This document shows, piece by piece, positions 50,893 to 60,837 of a DNA stretch of 64,000 nt. Position numbers and translations under genes: made by a program. The notes below the pieces were generated by a model that did not search any database, was not told where the DNA came from, and saw only the letters and a list, made by a program, of their open reading frames with translations. Each line of letters begins with the position of its first letter. Position 1 is the first letter of the stretch. The stretch spans positions 124,001-188,000 of the forward strand of contig LDYB01000025.1 in the NCBI GenBank assembly GCA_001442985.1, given 5' to 3'. This DNA is from Armatimonadetes bacterium DC (GTDB lineage Bacteria > Armatimonadota > Fimbriimonadia > Fimbriimonadales > GBS-DC).

Positions 50893-52149
50893 ATGAGTCG
50901 GATGCGATGGTTATTTGGGATTGCGCTCCTCTGGAGCGTGTGGGCGATAAGCGTTGCCCAAGTGGCTGAAGAGCCTGTAGATGTCGCGTCGTGGCTGGAC
51001 GACCCGAAGGCAGAATATGTTCCCAACGAGCTGATTGTTGGGGTGGACCTGGAGAAGGGCGTTGCCTTAGCGCAGGTGGCGATGGAATTGGTGGGCACGG
51101 TGCAGGATTATAACGCCAGTATCGGCGCGTATGTGGTGCGTCTGGCGCCGCATATCTCTATGAAGGACGCCTACGAGTTTCTGCGAAACCTGCCTGGCGT
51201 GAGCTATGTGGAGCCAAACTACATCTACCACGCGATTGCGACCCCCAACGACCCCTATTATGCCCAGCAGTGGGCTTTGCCGAAGATTCAGGCGAACTGG
51301 GCATGGGACCTCTGGACGCCGCGCGCAGTGGTGTACATTGCGATTATTGATACGGGCGTGGATTATAACCACTCGGATTTAATCAATAAGTTCCGTCGGA
51401 CTTCCAGCGGCGCGGTTTATGGCTGGAACACCCTGCGCAATAACAGCAACGCGAACGACGATAACGGGCACGGCACCCATGTGGCGGGGATTGCCGCGGC
51501 TCAGATTAACAACGGCGTGGGTGTGGCTGGCGTCGCGGCGTGGAACCCTGCAGTGTCGGGCTACAATGCCTATGTGCAGATCATGCCGGTGAAAGTGTTG
51601 GGCGCGTCGGGTTCAGGCTCCCTGAGCAGTATCGCGAACGGCATCACCTGGGCGGTCAATAACGGCGCGGATGTGTTGAACCTGAGTCTGGGTGGAAGCA
51701 GTGGCTCGCAGACGCTGGCGAACGCCGTCGCGTATGCGTGGAACGCGGGCTGCCTGATTGTGGCGGCAGCGGGCAACAGCGGTAGCTCCACCCCTCAATA
51801 CCCTGCCTACTACACGAACTGCATCGCCGTTGCCGCGACCGACTCCAGCGACCGGCTGGCGTCGTTCTCCCAGTATGGCTCGTGGGTAGACATCGCCGCG
51901 CCTGGGGTGAGCATCCTCTCCACCTATTATCGCAATCGGTATGCGTACATGGATGGCACCTCGATGGCGTGTCCGCATGTGGCGGGGGCAGCGGCGCTTG
52001 TCTGGTCGAACAGCCCGTGGCTGACCAACCAGCAGCTGCGCTCCATTCTGGAGACGAATGTGGACCCCTACTCTCCTTATGGAACCCGCACAATTGCGCC
52101 GGGTGCGGGGCGCCTGAATGTGTATCGGGCGCTTCAGGCAGCGAACTAA
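50893..52149 (+). CDS. Secreted subtilisin-family serine protease (S8)
   Basis: A 418-residue preproprotease. A signal peptide ([19 protein letters not shown]) and an I9-like propeptide (~35-110, [13 protein letters not shown]...[11 protein letters not shown]) precede a thermitase-like catalytic domain with D153 ([15 protein letters not shown]), H193 ([12 protein letters not shown]) and S357 ([17 protein letters not shown]). There is no C-terminal sorting domain. AGGAGG (50881-50886) lies 6 nt before the ATG. It is divergent from hslV and meets dut tail to tail with a 4 nt overlap. Confidence 0.96.
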   Translation: MSRMRWLFGIALLWSVWAISVAQVAEEPVDVASWLDDPKAEYVPNELIVGVDLEKGVALAQVAMELVGTVQDYNASIGAYVVRLAPHISMKDAYEFLRNLPGVSYVEPNYIYHAIATPNDPYYAQQWALPKIQANWAWDLWTPRAVVYIAIIDTGVDYNHSDLINKFRRTSSGAVYGWNTLRNNSNANDDNGHGTHVAGIAAAQINNGVGVAGVAAWNPAVSGYNAYVQIMPVKVLGASGSGSLSSIANGITWAVNNGADVLNLSLGGSSGSQTLANAVAYAWNAGCLIVAAAGNSGSSTPQYPAYYTNCIAVAATDSSDRLASFSQYGSWVDIAAPGVSILSTYYRNRYAYMDGTSMACPHVAGAAALVWSNSPWLTNQQLRSILETNVDPYSPYGTRTIAPGAGRLNVYRALQAAN

Positions 52150-52595
52150 ACCCCGGTATGCCCAAAGCCTCCTTCCCCGCGCTCCGTGGGGGGGAGGCTT
52201 TCTTCAATTTGCCACTCAATACGGGCGACGGGCGCGACCACCAGCTGGGCGATTCGGTCGCCCCGCCGAATGGTGAACGGTTCCTGACCCCAGTTAATCA
52301 GAATCACCGCAATCTCGCCGCGATAGTCGCTATCGATGGTGCCGGGGCTGTTGACCATGCCGATTCCATATTTAAGCGCCAGTCCGCTTCGGGGGCGAAT
52401 CTGTGCCTCATAGCCGGGGGGCAGGGCGATTCGGATGCCGGTGGGGATGAGCGCGCGCTCGCCGGGCTGGAGCGTGATGGGGTCTTTAATATTCGCATAG
52501 AGATCAACCCCCGCCGAGCCTTCGGTCTGATAGCCCGGCAGGGGCAAGTCCAGCGCGGAAGGATCGCGCCAGAGAGAGACACGCACCCGACTCAT
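52146..52595 (-). CDS. dut: Deoxyuridine 5'-triphosphate nucleotidohydrolase
   Basis: A 149-residue trimeric dUTPase. Its five motifs are present: [47 protein letters not shown] and the C-terminal glycine-rich [10 protein letters not shown] arm. It removes dUTP and supplies dUMP. The start overlaps the stop of the GAF/PAS kinase gene by 4 nt, an unusual partner for dut. Confidence 0.97.
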   Translation of the reverse strand: MSRVRVSLWRDPSALDLPLPGYQTEGSAGVDLYANIKDPITLQPGERALIPTGIRIALPPGYEAQIRPRSGLALKYGIGMVNSPGTIDSDYRGEIAVILINWGQEPFTIRRGDRIAQLVVAPVARIEWQIEESLPPTERGEGGFGHTGV

Positions 52596-54325
52596 TTCTC
52601 AACCTGCTCTTTGCCTTCCTTGACGGCGGGCGGCACTTTCGGCAGGCGCACATAGAAGGTGGAGCCGACACCCACTTCGCTCTCCACCCAGATTTGCCCG
52701 CCGTGAATGACCTCCACCAGGTGCTTGACCAGATACAAGCCCAGTCCTGTGCCGTACTGTTTGCGGGTGTCGGTATTGTCCACCCGGTGGAACTTCTCGA
52801 ACACCTTGGTCAGGTGTTCCTTGGGGATGCCCATCCCCTGGTCGGACACATAGAAGATGATGTGGTCGGGGTCTTCTTCCCACGCCTTGACGCGGATTTC
52901 GCCCCCGTTCGGCGAGTATTTGATGGCGTTGCTGAGCAGGTTGGTCAGAATCTGGTCTACCTTGTCTTCGTCGGCGATAATCTTGGGCAGGTCGGGGGGC
53001 ACATCGTGGATAATCGTGTGCTTGTTGGTCGCCTGACGCTGGATCATGACCACCTTCTGCGAGAGGCGGTAGAAGTCCACTTCCTTGAACACAGGCTTGA
53101 GCGACTCGCCCGCCTCGATACGCGCGATGTTGAGCAGGTCGTTAATCAGGCGTGTCAGGCGGTCGGTTTCCTGATCAATGATGGAGTAGAATTCGCGACG
53201 CTCTTCGGGTGAGAAGGCGTCTTCGGAGTCCATCAGCAGGGTCGAGATGAAGCCCTTGATGGCAGTGAGGGGCGTGCGCAGCTCGTGCGAGACGGTCGCC
53301 ACGAACGCCGACTTCATGCGCTCAAGGTTGCGAATGTCGGTGATGTCGTTGAAAATCATCACTGTGCCCATCGGCTTCTGGTCCTCGCCGCGCACGATGG
53401 CGTTCTGCACCTGATAGATATGCTCCTTATTGTCGTAGTGAACCGTGATTTCCACCAGTTCGCCCTCTTTCTCTTCTTCCAGCGCTTGGCGGATCATGTT
53501 ACGAATCACATCGATGGAGATGACCTCCTGATAGGGCTTGCCCAGCACATCAGGACCCAGCCCGAAGACGCGGCGTGCCGCGGCGTTCATCTGGTTGATG
53601 CGCCCGTTCTGGTTGACGAGCAGCAGCCCTGCCCGCAGGCTCTCGATGGTGTGAACCAGTTCTTCCTTCTCTTCAAGAATTGCCTGATAGAGTCGCATGC
53701 CGGCAATCACGGCGGCGGCGTTGCGCGACATGCGCTCCAGCAGGCGCACATCCTCGTCGATGAAGTGCCCGCCGCGCTGTTTGTTGAAAGCGTGCAGCAC
53801 GCCAATCGTCTGGCGATCAATTACGCGGTTTTCCTCGTCGCGCTTTTCCAGCACGAGTGGCACACACACCAGATTGCGCACATGGAGCATCGCCACCAGC
53901 TCTTTGGTGGTGCGGGGGTCGCTGATGGCGTCGTGGACGATAATGGGCTTGCCCTCGCGGAAGACCTCGCCCGAGACGCCCTGTGTGGCGCGCACGCGGA
54001 GCATTTTGATTTCGTCGTCAGTCAGTCCGAAAGCGGGCGGATAGGCGCGCAGCTCGCCCTCTTCCGGGTCATAAAGCATGAACACGACTTTTTCCGCCTG
54101 CACGATGGCGCCAATCTGGCGCACGAGGCGTTTGAGGGTCGCTTCGTAGTTGGCAGGGTTCGCCACTTCCGCCGTCACCACTTCGGGCGTGCCCGAGGCA
54201 GCCCCTTTGGCACCGTTCTTGGACTGCGCCTCCAGCTCCCGCAAACGCTCCAGAGTGCGCTCGTATTCCGTTTTAACCTGGTTGTATTGCTTCAGTAACT
54301 CCCGATAGGCTTGTTCCCAGTTCAT
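52592..54325 (-). CDS. GAF-PAS sensor histidine kinase
   Basis: A 577-residue cytoplasmic kinase. A coiled coil (~1-35) is followed by a GAF domain (~58-215), a PAS domain (~225-335; [20 protein letters not shown]), HisKA with [20 protein letters not shown] and a HATPase with [28 protein letters not shown] and [14 protein letters not shown]. No receiver or regulator gene adjoins it. A true leadered promoter lies upstream (TATAAT at 54389-54394, AGGAG before the ATG). Confidence 0.95.
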   Translation of the reverse strand: MNWEQAYRELLKQYNQVKTEYERTLERLRELEAQSKNGAKGAASGTPEVVTAEVANPANYEATLKRLVRQIGAIVQAEKVVFMLYDPEEGELRAYPPAFGLTDDEIKMLRVRATQGVSGEVFREGKPIIVHDAISDPRTTKELVAMLHVRNLVCVPLVLEKRDEENRVIDRQTIGVLHAFNKQRGGHFIDEDVRLLERMSRNAAAVIAGMRLYQAILEEKEELVHTIESLRAGLLLVNQNGRINQMNAAARRVFGLGPDVLGKPYQEVISIDVIRNMIRQALEEEKEGELVEITVHYDNKEHIYQVQNAIVRGEDQKPMGTVMIFNDITDIRNLERMKSAFVATVSHELRTPLTAIKGFISTLLMDSEDAFSPEERREFYSIIDQETDRLTRLINDLLNIARIEAGESLKPVFKEVDFYRLSQKVVMIQRQATNKHTIIHDVPPDLPKIIADEDKVDQILTNLLSNAIKYSPNGGEIRVKAWEEDPDHIIFYVSDQGMGIPKEHLTKVFEKFHRVDNTDTRKQYGTGLGLYLVKHLVEVIHGGQIWVESEVGVGSTFYVRLPKVPPAVKEGKEQVEK

Positions 54326-54388
54326 GGTTTCTCCTCACAAACTCGATAAGTGCTTTGCACGCCCGCATGGGGGGCGTTCCTTAAGTAG

Positions 54389-54394
54389 ATTATA
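54389..54394 (-). promoter_or_regulatory. -10 box TATAAT of the GAF-PAS kinase
   Basis: GCTATAAT on the minus strand with a ~60 nt leader that contains an ACGCCC/GGGCGT hairpin and AGGAG before the ATG at 54325. Confidence 0.5.
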
Positions 54395-54430
54395 GCACAT
54401 CGAAGGTTCCCAGAGTCTCTGGTAAAGTTC

Positions 54431-55222
54431 TTAGCCTTTAGACGATTCGGCGTCGGTTTTGTCCTGCAGGAACGGGCGCATCAGTTCAATCGGGATGGGG
54501 AACACAACGGTGGAGTTGCGCTCCGCCGCAATCTCGGCTAAGGTTTGCAGATAGCGCAGTTGCAGGGCAGAGGGTTGCTGGGCAATCATGTGGGCAGCCT
54601 GCACCAGCTTTTCCGCCGCCTGAAATTCCCCTTCGGCGGCAATCACTTTGGCGCGGCGTTCGCGCTCGCTTTCCGCCTGACGCGCCAGCGCCCGCTTCAT
54701 CTCCTCCGGCAAAATCACGTCCCGAATCTCCACGCTGGTCACTTTGACGCCAAACGCTTCGGTCTGTTCATCGATAATCGTCTGGAGCTGCTGGTTGATA
54801 CGGTCGCGCCGCGCCAGCAGGTCGTCCAGCTCCACCTGACCAATCACACTGCGCAGGGTGGTCTGGGCAATCAGGCTCGCCGTCTGAATGTAGTCGGTAA
54901 TCTGTACCACCGCGTCTTTGGGTTCCATCACCTTGAAAAGCACCACCGCGTCCACACTCACCGACACATTATCGCGGGTGATGGCTTCCTGACGGGGCAC
55001 ATTCATCGTGACGATACGGGTGTCCACGATTCGCGCCGTGTCGATGATGGGAATCAGGAAGATAATGCCCGGTCCTTTGACCGCCTGAAAGCGTCCCAAT
55101 CGCAGCACCACGGCACGCTCCCATTCGGGCAACACCCGGAGCGATGCCCGCAAAATCACGATGAAAAAGATGAGGGCTGTGAGCACCGCTACGCTCCGCG
55201 GGTCCTGCAACAATTCTTCCAT
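54431..55222 (-). CDS. SPFH/band 7 (stomatin-slipin) protein
   Basis: A 263-residue membrane-bound slipin. One N-terminal hydrophobic segment (SVAVLTALIFFIVILRASL) leads into the SPFH domain: RVLPEWERAVVLRLGRFQAV, GPGIIFLIPIIDTARIVDTR, LFKVMEPKDAVVQITDY and the coiled-coil part VTSVEIRDVILPEEMKRALA. It probably forms oligomers organising membrane microdomains or proteases. No NfeD gene is adjacent, although slipins are often paired with it. GGGAGG and TATACT (55241-55246) precede the start. Confidence 0.95.
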   Translation of the reverse strand: MEELLQDPRSVAVLTALIFFIVILRASLRVLPEWERAVVLRLGRFQAVKGPGIIFLIPIIDTARIVDTRIVTMNVPRQEAITRDNVSVSVDAVVLFKVMEPKDAVVQITDYIQTASLIAQTTLRSVIGQVELDDLLARRDRINQQLQTIIDEQTEAFGVKVTSVEIRDVILPEEMKRALARQAESERERRAKVIAAEGEFQAAEKLVQAAHMIAQQPSALQLRYLQTLAEIAAERNSTVVFPIPIELMRPFLQDKTDAESSKG

Positions 55223-55310
55223 AGGAACCTCCCTGGAAGTAGTATACCCATTTGGCTACTTATGGCGCATAGCGGTCATACAAGTGTTCTCTCAAGGTTC
55301 AGGAAGAAGG

Positions 55311-55316
55311 TATAAT
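55311..55316 (+). promoter_or_regulatory. -10 box TATAAT of the toxin-antitoxin pair, leaderless
   Basis: AGGTATAAT, 9 nt before the antitoxin ATG at 55326. Confidence 0.6.
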
Positions 55317-55325
55317 ATTGCTGCG

Positions 55326-55553
55326 ATGGGGGTTATTGTGGAGCGCATATGTGAAGTGGTTGCAGGTTTGCCCGAGCCGCTGCAGCAGCAAGTGCTGGAG
55401 TATGCCCAGCAACTGAGTGAGCGCGTCGCCCTGAGGGGGATTCCCCTCGCGGATTTACAAGCACGCGGGAAGCTCTTGAGCGACGAGGACGCGGACGCGA
55501 TTCTGCACGCTGTAGAAACGGGCTGCGAGCAGGTAAATCCCGATGAATGGTAG
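55326..55553 (+). CDS. Putative antitoxin (DUF2281-like), partner of a PIN toxin
   Basis: A 75-residue acidic protein whose start GVIVERICEVVAGLPEPLQQ followed by QVLEYAQQL resembles the DUF2281 antitoxin helix pair ('LPE.LQ.EVLDF'). The acidic C-terminal half (LSDEDADAILHAVETG) probably wraps the toxin. It overlaps the toxin gene by 11 nt, the usual antitoxin-first order. It would neutralise VapC and repress the operon. Confidence 0.75.
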   Translation: MGVIVERICEVVAGLPEPLQQQVLEYAQQLSERVALRGIPLADLQARGKLLSDEDADAILHAVETGCEQVNPDEW

Positions 55554-55932
55554 GTATCTGGTAGACACGAGCGTGCTTGTGGAGCTGCTTCGGGGCACCA
55601 CAAGGCTCACGCTTCCCACTGAAGCCGAATTTATCGTTTGTGTGATTGCGTTGGGGGAACTTTACTACGGAGCGCTTGCGGCAAGACGCCCCGATCATCA
55701 GCTCCAGCAGCTAATACAGTTCTTGTCGGGCTATTCCATCCTGCACACCAGTGATGCGGTAGCCATCGCCTATTCGGAGCTGAAGTGCGCCCTCAAGGAA
55801 CAGGGTACACCAATCCCCGAAAACGATATCTGGATAGCAGCGTTTGCAAAGACTTACCAGATGCCGCTCCTCACACGCGATATGCACTTCCAGCATGTTA
55901 CGGCGCTGGGTGTGGAGGTCGTTTTTGTTTGA
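55543..55932 (+). CDS. VapC-family PIN-domain ribonuclease toxin
   Basis: A 129-residue PIN-domain protein with the four acidic residues of the active site: RYLVDTSVLVELL (Asp), VIALGELYYGA (Glu), IPENDIWIAAFA (Asp), and the final PLLTRDMHFQHV (Asp). Such toxins cleave tRNA or rRNA. It is co-translated with the antitoxin upstream. Confidence 0.92.
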   Translation: MNGRYLVDTSVLVELLRGTTRLTLPTEAEFIVCVIALGELYYGALAARRPDHQLQQLIQFLSGYSILHTSDAVAIAYSELKCALKEQGTPIPENDIWIAAFAKTYQMPLLTRDMHFQHVTALGVEVVFV

Positions 55933-55961
55933 GGAAGCCAGTCTGGCCGAAGTGATGCTTT

Positions 55962-56888
55962 TCAGTTCCCCAAGTCCGACGGGGGCTTCATGCGTCCCAG
56001 AAAGCCCATGAGCGCAATCACGGTGAGCAGATAAGGGAGCATCAGCAGCAGGTCGGTGGGGAGTTGCACGCCGAACAGGGGCTGTCCCTGCAGGCGCATC
56101 TGGAGCGCCTCGAAAAATCCGAAGGCGAAGGCTGCCAGCGCCGCGCCAATCGGATGCCACCGCCCGAAAATCAGCGCCGCGAGCGCAATAAATCCGCGCC
56201 CCGCGCTCATGTTCTCACGGAACTGGTCAGCCGACGCCAGCGTCAGGAACGCGCCCGCCATCCCCGCAAAGGCGCCCGACAGCAACACGCCCAGATAGCG
56301 CAGACGCTTCACCGGCACGCCCATCGTGCGCGATTTGACCGAATCGTTGCCCACTGCATACACCCGTAAACCCCAGCGCGTCGTGCGCAACAGATACCAG
56401 AGTGCTATCGGCAGCAGAAATGCAAACACCACCAGCCATGTCTGATCCGTCAGCAGCGCTCCCAGAATCGGCACTTCGCTCAGCCAGCCCACCCGAATCG
56501 GCGCAAAACCCTGCACGACAGAAGACTTGCCCTGTTCTTCCAGGGGCACGATAATCTGGCGGAACAGGTAGGTGCTTAAGCCCAGCGCGAGCAGGTTGAT
56601 GGCGACTCCACTCACGATGTGGTCTGTGCGCAGCTCCTGCGTGGCGACGGCGTGAATCAGGGCGAAGGTCAACCCCACCAGAATGGCGCATACCAGCCCG
56701 ATCCATGGCGAACCCGTGAAGAGCGCGCCTAATGCGCCCGCGAACGCGCCCATCAGAATCTTGCCTTCCAAGCCGATGTTGACGACGCCCACGCGCTCGC
56801 TCATCAGCCCGCCCAGCGCCGCCAGAATCAGCGGCGTGGACTGGCGCATCGCGGTGTTAATCAGCTGCAGGTCAAACACTTCACCCAT
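55962..56888 (-). CDS. Nucleoside-type ABC transporter permease (second subunit)
   Basis: A 308-residue BPD_transp_2 family permease with about eight helices, similar to NupQ/YufQ of nucleoside importers: LGGLMSERVGVVNIGLEGKI near the N-terminus, RYLGVLLSGAFAGMAGAFLT and RGFIALAALIFGRWHPIGAA. It starts directly after the stop of the first permease. The ATPase and BmpA-like binding protein that complete such an importer are not adjacent. Confidence 0.93.
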   Translation of the reverse strand: MGEVFDLQLINTAMRQSTPLILAALGGLMSERVGVVNIGLEGKILMGAFAGALGALFTGSPWIGLVCAILVGLTFALIHAVATQELRTDHIVSGVAINLLALGLSTYLFRQIIVPLEEQGKSSVVQGFAPIRVGWLSEVPILGALLTDQTWLVVFAFLLPIALWYLLRTTRWGLRVYAVGNDSVKSRTMGVPVKRLRYLGVLLSGAFAGMAGAFLTLASADQFRENMSAGRGFIALAALIFGRWHPIGAALAAFAFGFFEALQMRLQGQPLFGVQLPTDLLLMLPYLLTVIALMGFLGRMKPPSDLGN

Positions 56889-57926
56889 TCAGGAACCCTC
56901 CACACGCTGTTTGCGCAGGTAGACCGCTGCCACATAGAGGATCAGCACCGCCTGCACAATCACGGCAATCTCTTTGGGCGCGCCCGTTTCGCTGTGCAGG
57001 TTGTAGGTGCCGCTGCGAAGCGCGCTCATGACCCACGCGGAGAGCAGAATCAGCATGGGATTGTTCGCGCCCAGCAGGGCGACAGCGATGCCGTCAAAAC
57101 CGTAGTCGGTGGGGAAGCCCTCAAAGAAGCGCCCAGAGGCGCCGCACACCTCTATTGCGCCTGCCAGCCCCGCGAACGCGCCTGCCAGTAGCATCGATTC
57201 CATCATGCGACGGCGTGTGGGCGCGCCGCCTGCTTCTGCCGCGTCGCGGTTCGCGCCCGTCGCCCGCAACTCGTAGCCCCACACCGTGCGGTACAGCACC
57301 AGCCAGAAGCCGAGCGCCATCGCCACTGCCAGCACAAAGCCCCAGGTGGTGGAAAGGAACGCGCCCAGCGGCGCCAGCTGAGCCGTTTCCAGCACGGGCG
57401 CGGTCTGCGGTGCATCGCCTGCGGGGTCTTTCAGATACTCTATCACCAGCCAGTGGGTCAGGTAAAGCGCGATATAGTTGAACATGATGGTGGAAATCAC
57501 CTCGTGTGCGCCGCGCCAGACTTTCAGCAGGGCAGGTATTAAACCCCAGAGCGCGCCTGCCAGCGCCCCCGCGCCCAGTGTCAGCGGGAGATGAACGGGC
57601 GCAGGGATGCCCTGCTGCACGCCTACCCACGAGGCGACCATCGCGCCCATCAACAGTTGCCCCGCCGCGCCGATGTTAAAAAGCCCCGCCTGCAACGCCA
57701 CCGCCACCGACAGCCCTGTCAGCAGGACGAGGGTCATGTCGTGGAGTACGCTGTCCCACGCATCGAGGGGCGTGAGCGTCTCCGAGGGCGGCCAGCCCAG
57801 CGCGCCCTGCAGAATCTTCACATAGCCGACGCTGAGCGGCTGACCCGAAAGCACAATCAGGAGGCTCAGCACGCCCAGCACAATCAGTGCGCCCAGCACC
57901 GCCTGCCCTAACCACTTGCGATCCAT
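56889..57926 (-). CDS. Nucleoside-type ABC transporter permease (first subunit)
   Basis: A 345-residue BPD_transp_2 permease of the NupP/YufP type, with FNIGAAGQLLMGAMVASWVG, GAHEVISTIMFNYIALYLTH and ELRATGANRDAAEAGG. It precedes its partner permease with no gap. The upstream gene is a large exported protein (stop at 57968) rather than the expected ATPase. Confidence 0.93.
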   Translation of the reverse strand: MDRKWLGQAVLGALIVLGVLSLLIVLSGQPLSVGYVKILQGALGWPPSETLTPLDAWDSVLHDMTLVLLTGLSVAVALQAGLFNIGAAGQLLMGAMVASWVGVQQGIPAPVHLPLTLGAGALAGALWGLIPALLKVWRGAHEVISTIMFNYIALYLTHWLVIEYLKDPAGDAPQTAPVLETAQLAPLGAFLSTTWGFVLAVAMALGFWLVLYRTVWGYELRATGANRDAAEAGGAPTRRRMMESMLLAGAFAGLAGAIEVCGASGRFFEGFPTDYGFDGIAVALLGANNPMLILLSAWVMSALRSGTYNLHSETGAPKEIAVIVQAVLILYVAAVYLRKQRVEGS

Positions 57927-57967
57927 CGGTTCCTGCCGATGATTCGGCGGGTCGGCGCGTTTTCCTG

Positions 57968-60541
57968 TCAGCGTGGGAGGCGTACCCGAATCTCGTACAC
58001 CCGCTGTTTGCCGCTGTAGCCGCCGATAAAGGCGAGTGTGCCCACAACCGCCTGCGGGTTCGGGTCGCGCGCCCAGAGGATGGGCTTGCCATCAAACAGC
58101 GCCCACACCCAGCCGTTGCGTCGGGAGAGCTGGAGCGTGTGGACGCCGGGCGTCATGCGCACCTCACTGTCGCCAACCTCCATGCCAAACAAGCGCAGGC
58201 GCGTGCGTGTGTTCAGATAGCCACCCACGAACACGATGTAATCGCGTCCTGCGTTCATCTCGGTCGTGGTGGGCAGAAACGCGCCCAGTATGCCGTCCTG
58301 CTGTGCCTCGAACCGCACCCAGAGGTCAAACTCGGTGGCGGTGAGGTTGGGGATTCGCAGGTGCGATTCCTCGTGCTCGTCGTAAACCCATGCGTCGTTT
58401 TCCACACGCCAGCCTGCGCCAATCACCAGCCCATTTGACTGAGTGGGGGTGAAGCGCATGGTGGCAGCCCCGGCGCTCAGCTCGGCGGGCGCGTCGGCAG
58501 GAGGCGGCAGCACACCAACAAGCTCCATCATGCGGCAATAGAAGAGGCTATACGGCTCGTACACCGAGTAGCCCGTGCCCGAAGCGGTGTAGAGGTCTAT
58601 GGAGACTCCAATCTCGCGCCCGCCGCCCATCCAGAACCACGGGCTGTTGCCCCCGTTGGGGACGCTGATTTCCACGACCGCGCTTCCGTCAGGCTGGCGC
58701 GAGGCTTTCCACTGCAAGCCCTCCGCTTTGCCAGAAGCGACGCGCACAGTGGGCGGCTCGCCGTTGCGGATGTCCAGCCAGAAAGTCCCTTCGCCTGAAA
58801 AGATGCCTTTGCCCTCGCCGTCGTAGCCGACATGCAGGTGCGCCCACTCGCCGCGCACGAGAAACAGAGCGTAGTAGGCATCTCCGTCGTGGGCGTGCTT
58901 GAAAATCAACTGGCGCCCATCCTGATTCAGCGCGCCTGCAGGGGGGATGGCGTCCCAATCATCGCCGTTGCCGTCCACCTGCACGCGCATGTAGGGGATA
59001 AGAGGCGTCCAGGGGTAGAGGGGGTAGGGGTCTGCTCCGTCGGGGATGCCGTCGCCATCGCTGTCGGGGTTGCGTGGGTTGGGGCGTTTAGACTGAAAGG
59101 CAGGTTTGACGAAGGTGTTCTGGAGCGGGGCAGGCGCCCATGTGCTGAGCATCGCTTTTTGCAGGTCGCTGATCTGTCCGTCGGTTCGGGGTTTGCGCGG
59201 GTCGGAGCCGAAGCGTTTTTCGTCTAAGGGCAGGCGCGGGTCGTCGTCAGGGAAGCCGTCGCCGTCAGCGTCGCGCACGGTGATGGCTTCCCCAAAATAG
59301 AATCGGAGCCACTGGACATCGGTGAGCGTGCGGTCCCAGTACGCCATCACATTCCAGTGTTCGCCGTGGCGTCCTGCAGTGTTCCAGGCGTTCTGGCTGG
59401 TGGAGCCGTCGGGGTTCGTGCGCCGATAGCGGGGTTCGGGGTGATTGAACACAATTCGCTCATCTTCTCGGTTCGCCAGCGAAAACGCGCCGTAGGATTC
59501 CATCTGGTGGTGAAACTCGTGCGTGACGAGCCATGCGGTGTCGCCCCCGCCGAGGAACTGGCTCCGTGCAGGGATGCCGTCGGGGAAGCCGTCCACGCCG
59601 AGAGTACCGCCGCCGCTGTTGTAAAACTCCCACTGGCGGCTCTGAGGATTCCATCGGCGCGGGAACGCCTGCTCAATCTGCCCAGAGTAGGGTTTCTCCT
59701 CATAGACGGGTTCCAGATTCGTGCGCAGGGGGTCTTTCGTGTCTAAGATGGTAAACGCGCCTCCGCCGGGTGGAGCGAAATCCACACCGGCGTAGGCACG
59801 GCTGAGCGGTAGCCCTTTATAGAAGCCCTGCGCATTCTCCGGTTCGGGTCCCCAGCGTTGCCAGCGATCGTCTATGAAGATATGGAAGTCCACCCACAGG
59901 CGCATGCCCGAATTAACCCAGAAGTAGCGGGCGGCGATGGCGTATTCTTCTTTAATGCGGGCAATTTGTTGCGGGGTGAGAGCAGGGGGCGGTGGGGCGG
60001 GGTTGGCAGGGTCAGCATACGCCGACTGCACATTCACCACATTCGGCATAATCAGCACTTTGACGGGCAGGCGAATAATCGTCTTATAGCCTTGCGGGGC
60101 GAGCGTGGCGAAGGCGTATTCGCGCCGCCATGGCGGGCTGGCGCCCCACCGGCGCTCTTCAGCCGTGGGGCGATAGGCGGGGTCATACACCCGATAGTAG
60201 TAGCGCGTGCCCGGTTTCAGCCCCGTGAGGCGGATTCGGTGATAGAGGCGTTTGCCGGGCGCGCCGCGTACTTCGCGCACGGTGGGCGCGCTCCAGAGGT
60301 CTTTTTTGAGATTGGGCGGGCGCCACGCGGTGGCGGGCAGGTTACTCTCGCGCAACTGCACGCGCGTTTCGCAGGGTGCGGCGGTGTAATATTGCAACAC
60401 AGCATAGTCGCGCCCCAGCTCCATCACGGGGCGTGTGGGGTCATAAAGCGGGGGTGTGTCGGCGCGGGGGGACGCCCATGCACTTAGCAGCGAAACACCA
60501 ATCCCCAGCTGGCAGAGGAAAGACTTCCCGAATCCATTCAT
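57968..60541 (-). CDS. Large exported protein with HExxH motif and calcium-binding repeats
   Basis: An 857-residue secreted protein. A signal region (SFLCQLGIGVSLLSAWA) is followed by an FnIII-like domain (~30-150, RLTGLKPGTRYYYRVYDPAY), a middle domain containing WLVTHEFHHQMESYG, whose HEFHH fits the HExxH zinc motif of zincin peptidases, two thrombospondin type 3-like segments (DADGDGFPDDDP and DSDGDGIPDGADP), a DOMON/CBM-like domain (~545-680, VQVDGNGDDWDAIPPAG) and a C-terminal concanavalin-like domain. A secreted metalloprotease or glycan-binding protein is possible; the third zinc ligand is not certain. Confidence 0.78.
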   Translation of the reverse strand: MNGFGKSFLCQLGIGVSLLSAWASPRADTPPLYDPTRPVMELGRDYAVLQYYTAAPCETRVQLRESNLPATAWRPPNLKKDLWSAPTVREVRGAPGKRLYHRIRLTGLKPGTRYYYRVYDPAYRPTAEERRWGASPPWRREYAFATLAPQGYKTIIRLPVKVLIMPNVVNVQSAYADPANPAPPPPALTPQQIARIKEEYAIAARYFWVNSGMRLWVDFHIFIDDRWQRWGPEPENAQGFYKGLPLSRAYAGVDFAPPGGGAFTILDTKDPLRTNLEPVYEEKPYSGQIEQAFPRRWNPQSRQWEFYNSGGGTLGVDGFPDGIPARSQFLGGGDTAWLVTHEFHHQMESYGAFSLANREDERIVFNHPEPRYRRTNPDGSTSQNAWNTAGRHGEHWNVMAYWDRTLTDVQWLRFYFGEAITVRDADGDGFPDDDPRLPLDEKRFGSDPRKPRTDGQISDLQKAMLSTWAPAPLQNTFVKPAFQSKRPNPRNPDSDGDGIPDGADPYPLYPWTPLIPYMRVQVDGNGDDWDAIPPAGALNQDGRQLIFKHAHDGDAYYALFLVRGEWAHLHVGYDGEGKGIFSGEGTFWLDIRNGEPPTVRVASGKAEGLQWKASRQPDGSAVVEISVPNGGNSPWFWMGGGREIGVSIDLYTASGTGYSVYEPYSLFYCRMMELVGVLPPPADAPAELSAGAATMRFTPTQSNGLVIGAGWRVENDAWVYDEHEESHLRIPNLTATEFDLWVRFEAQQDGILGAFLPTTTEMNAGRDYIVFVGGYLNTRTRLRLFGMEVGDSEVRMTPGVHTLQLSRRNGWVWALFDGKPILWARDPNPQAVVGTLAFIGGYSGKQRVYEIRVRLPR

Positions 60542-60600
60542 AAGGATTTTGTTGGGCGAGCGAGGCCTATTTCCTGCTGAGGGGCTGTCTGGGAGTTGTG

Positions 60601-60786
60601 ATGCTATTTGTGGACGATGTGGCGCGGGCGCGGGAACGGGTGGCGATTCTGCGCCGATGTGGGGTGGACGCTTACCCTGCGCTGGCAGGCGAGGGCATCA
60701 CGCCCGAAGCACAGGAGCTGGTTAGCCGCTCTGGCATCCTCACGCTGCTGGATGGGGCGGCATTGAGCCGAGGGCTGGGTGTGTGA
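60601..60786 (+). CDS. Small protein of unknown function
   Basis: A 61-residue protein with no family I recognise, MLFVDDVARARERVAILRRC at the start and GILTLLDGAALSRGLGV at the end; an alternating helix/strand pattern is likely and there is one cysteine. GGGAG lies 5 nt before the ATG, a good Shine-Dalgarno, which supports expression. It stands alone between the exported 857-residue protein and the PEP-CTERM gene. It could be a remnant of a larger gene. Confidence 0.5.
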   Translation: MLFVDDVARARERVAILRRCGVDAYPALAGEGITPEAQELVSRSGILTLLDGAALSRGLGV

Positions 60787-60837
60787 GGAACCGTCAAGCC
60801 AGTGAGCCTCCTGTACACCGGATTGTTCCCCTCCGAA

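Noticed and set aside
60601-60786. Small gene as a toxin or antitoxin
   Set aside because: No partner gene and no family resemblance, so it was left as unknown.
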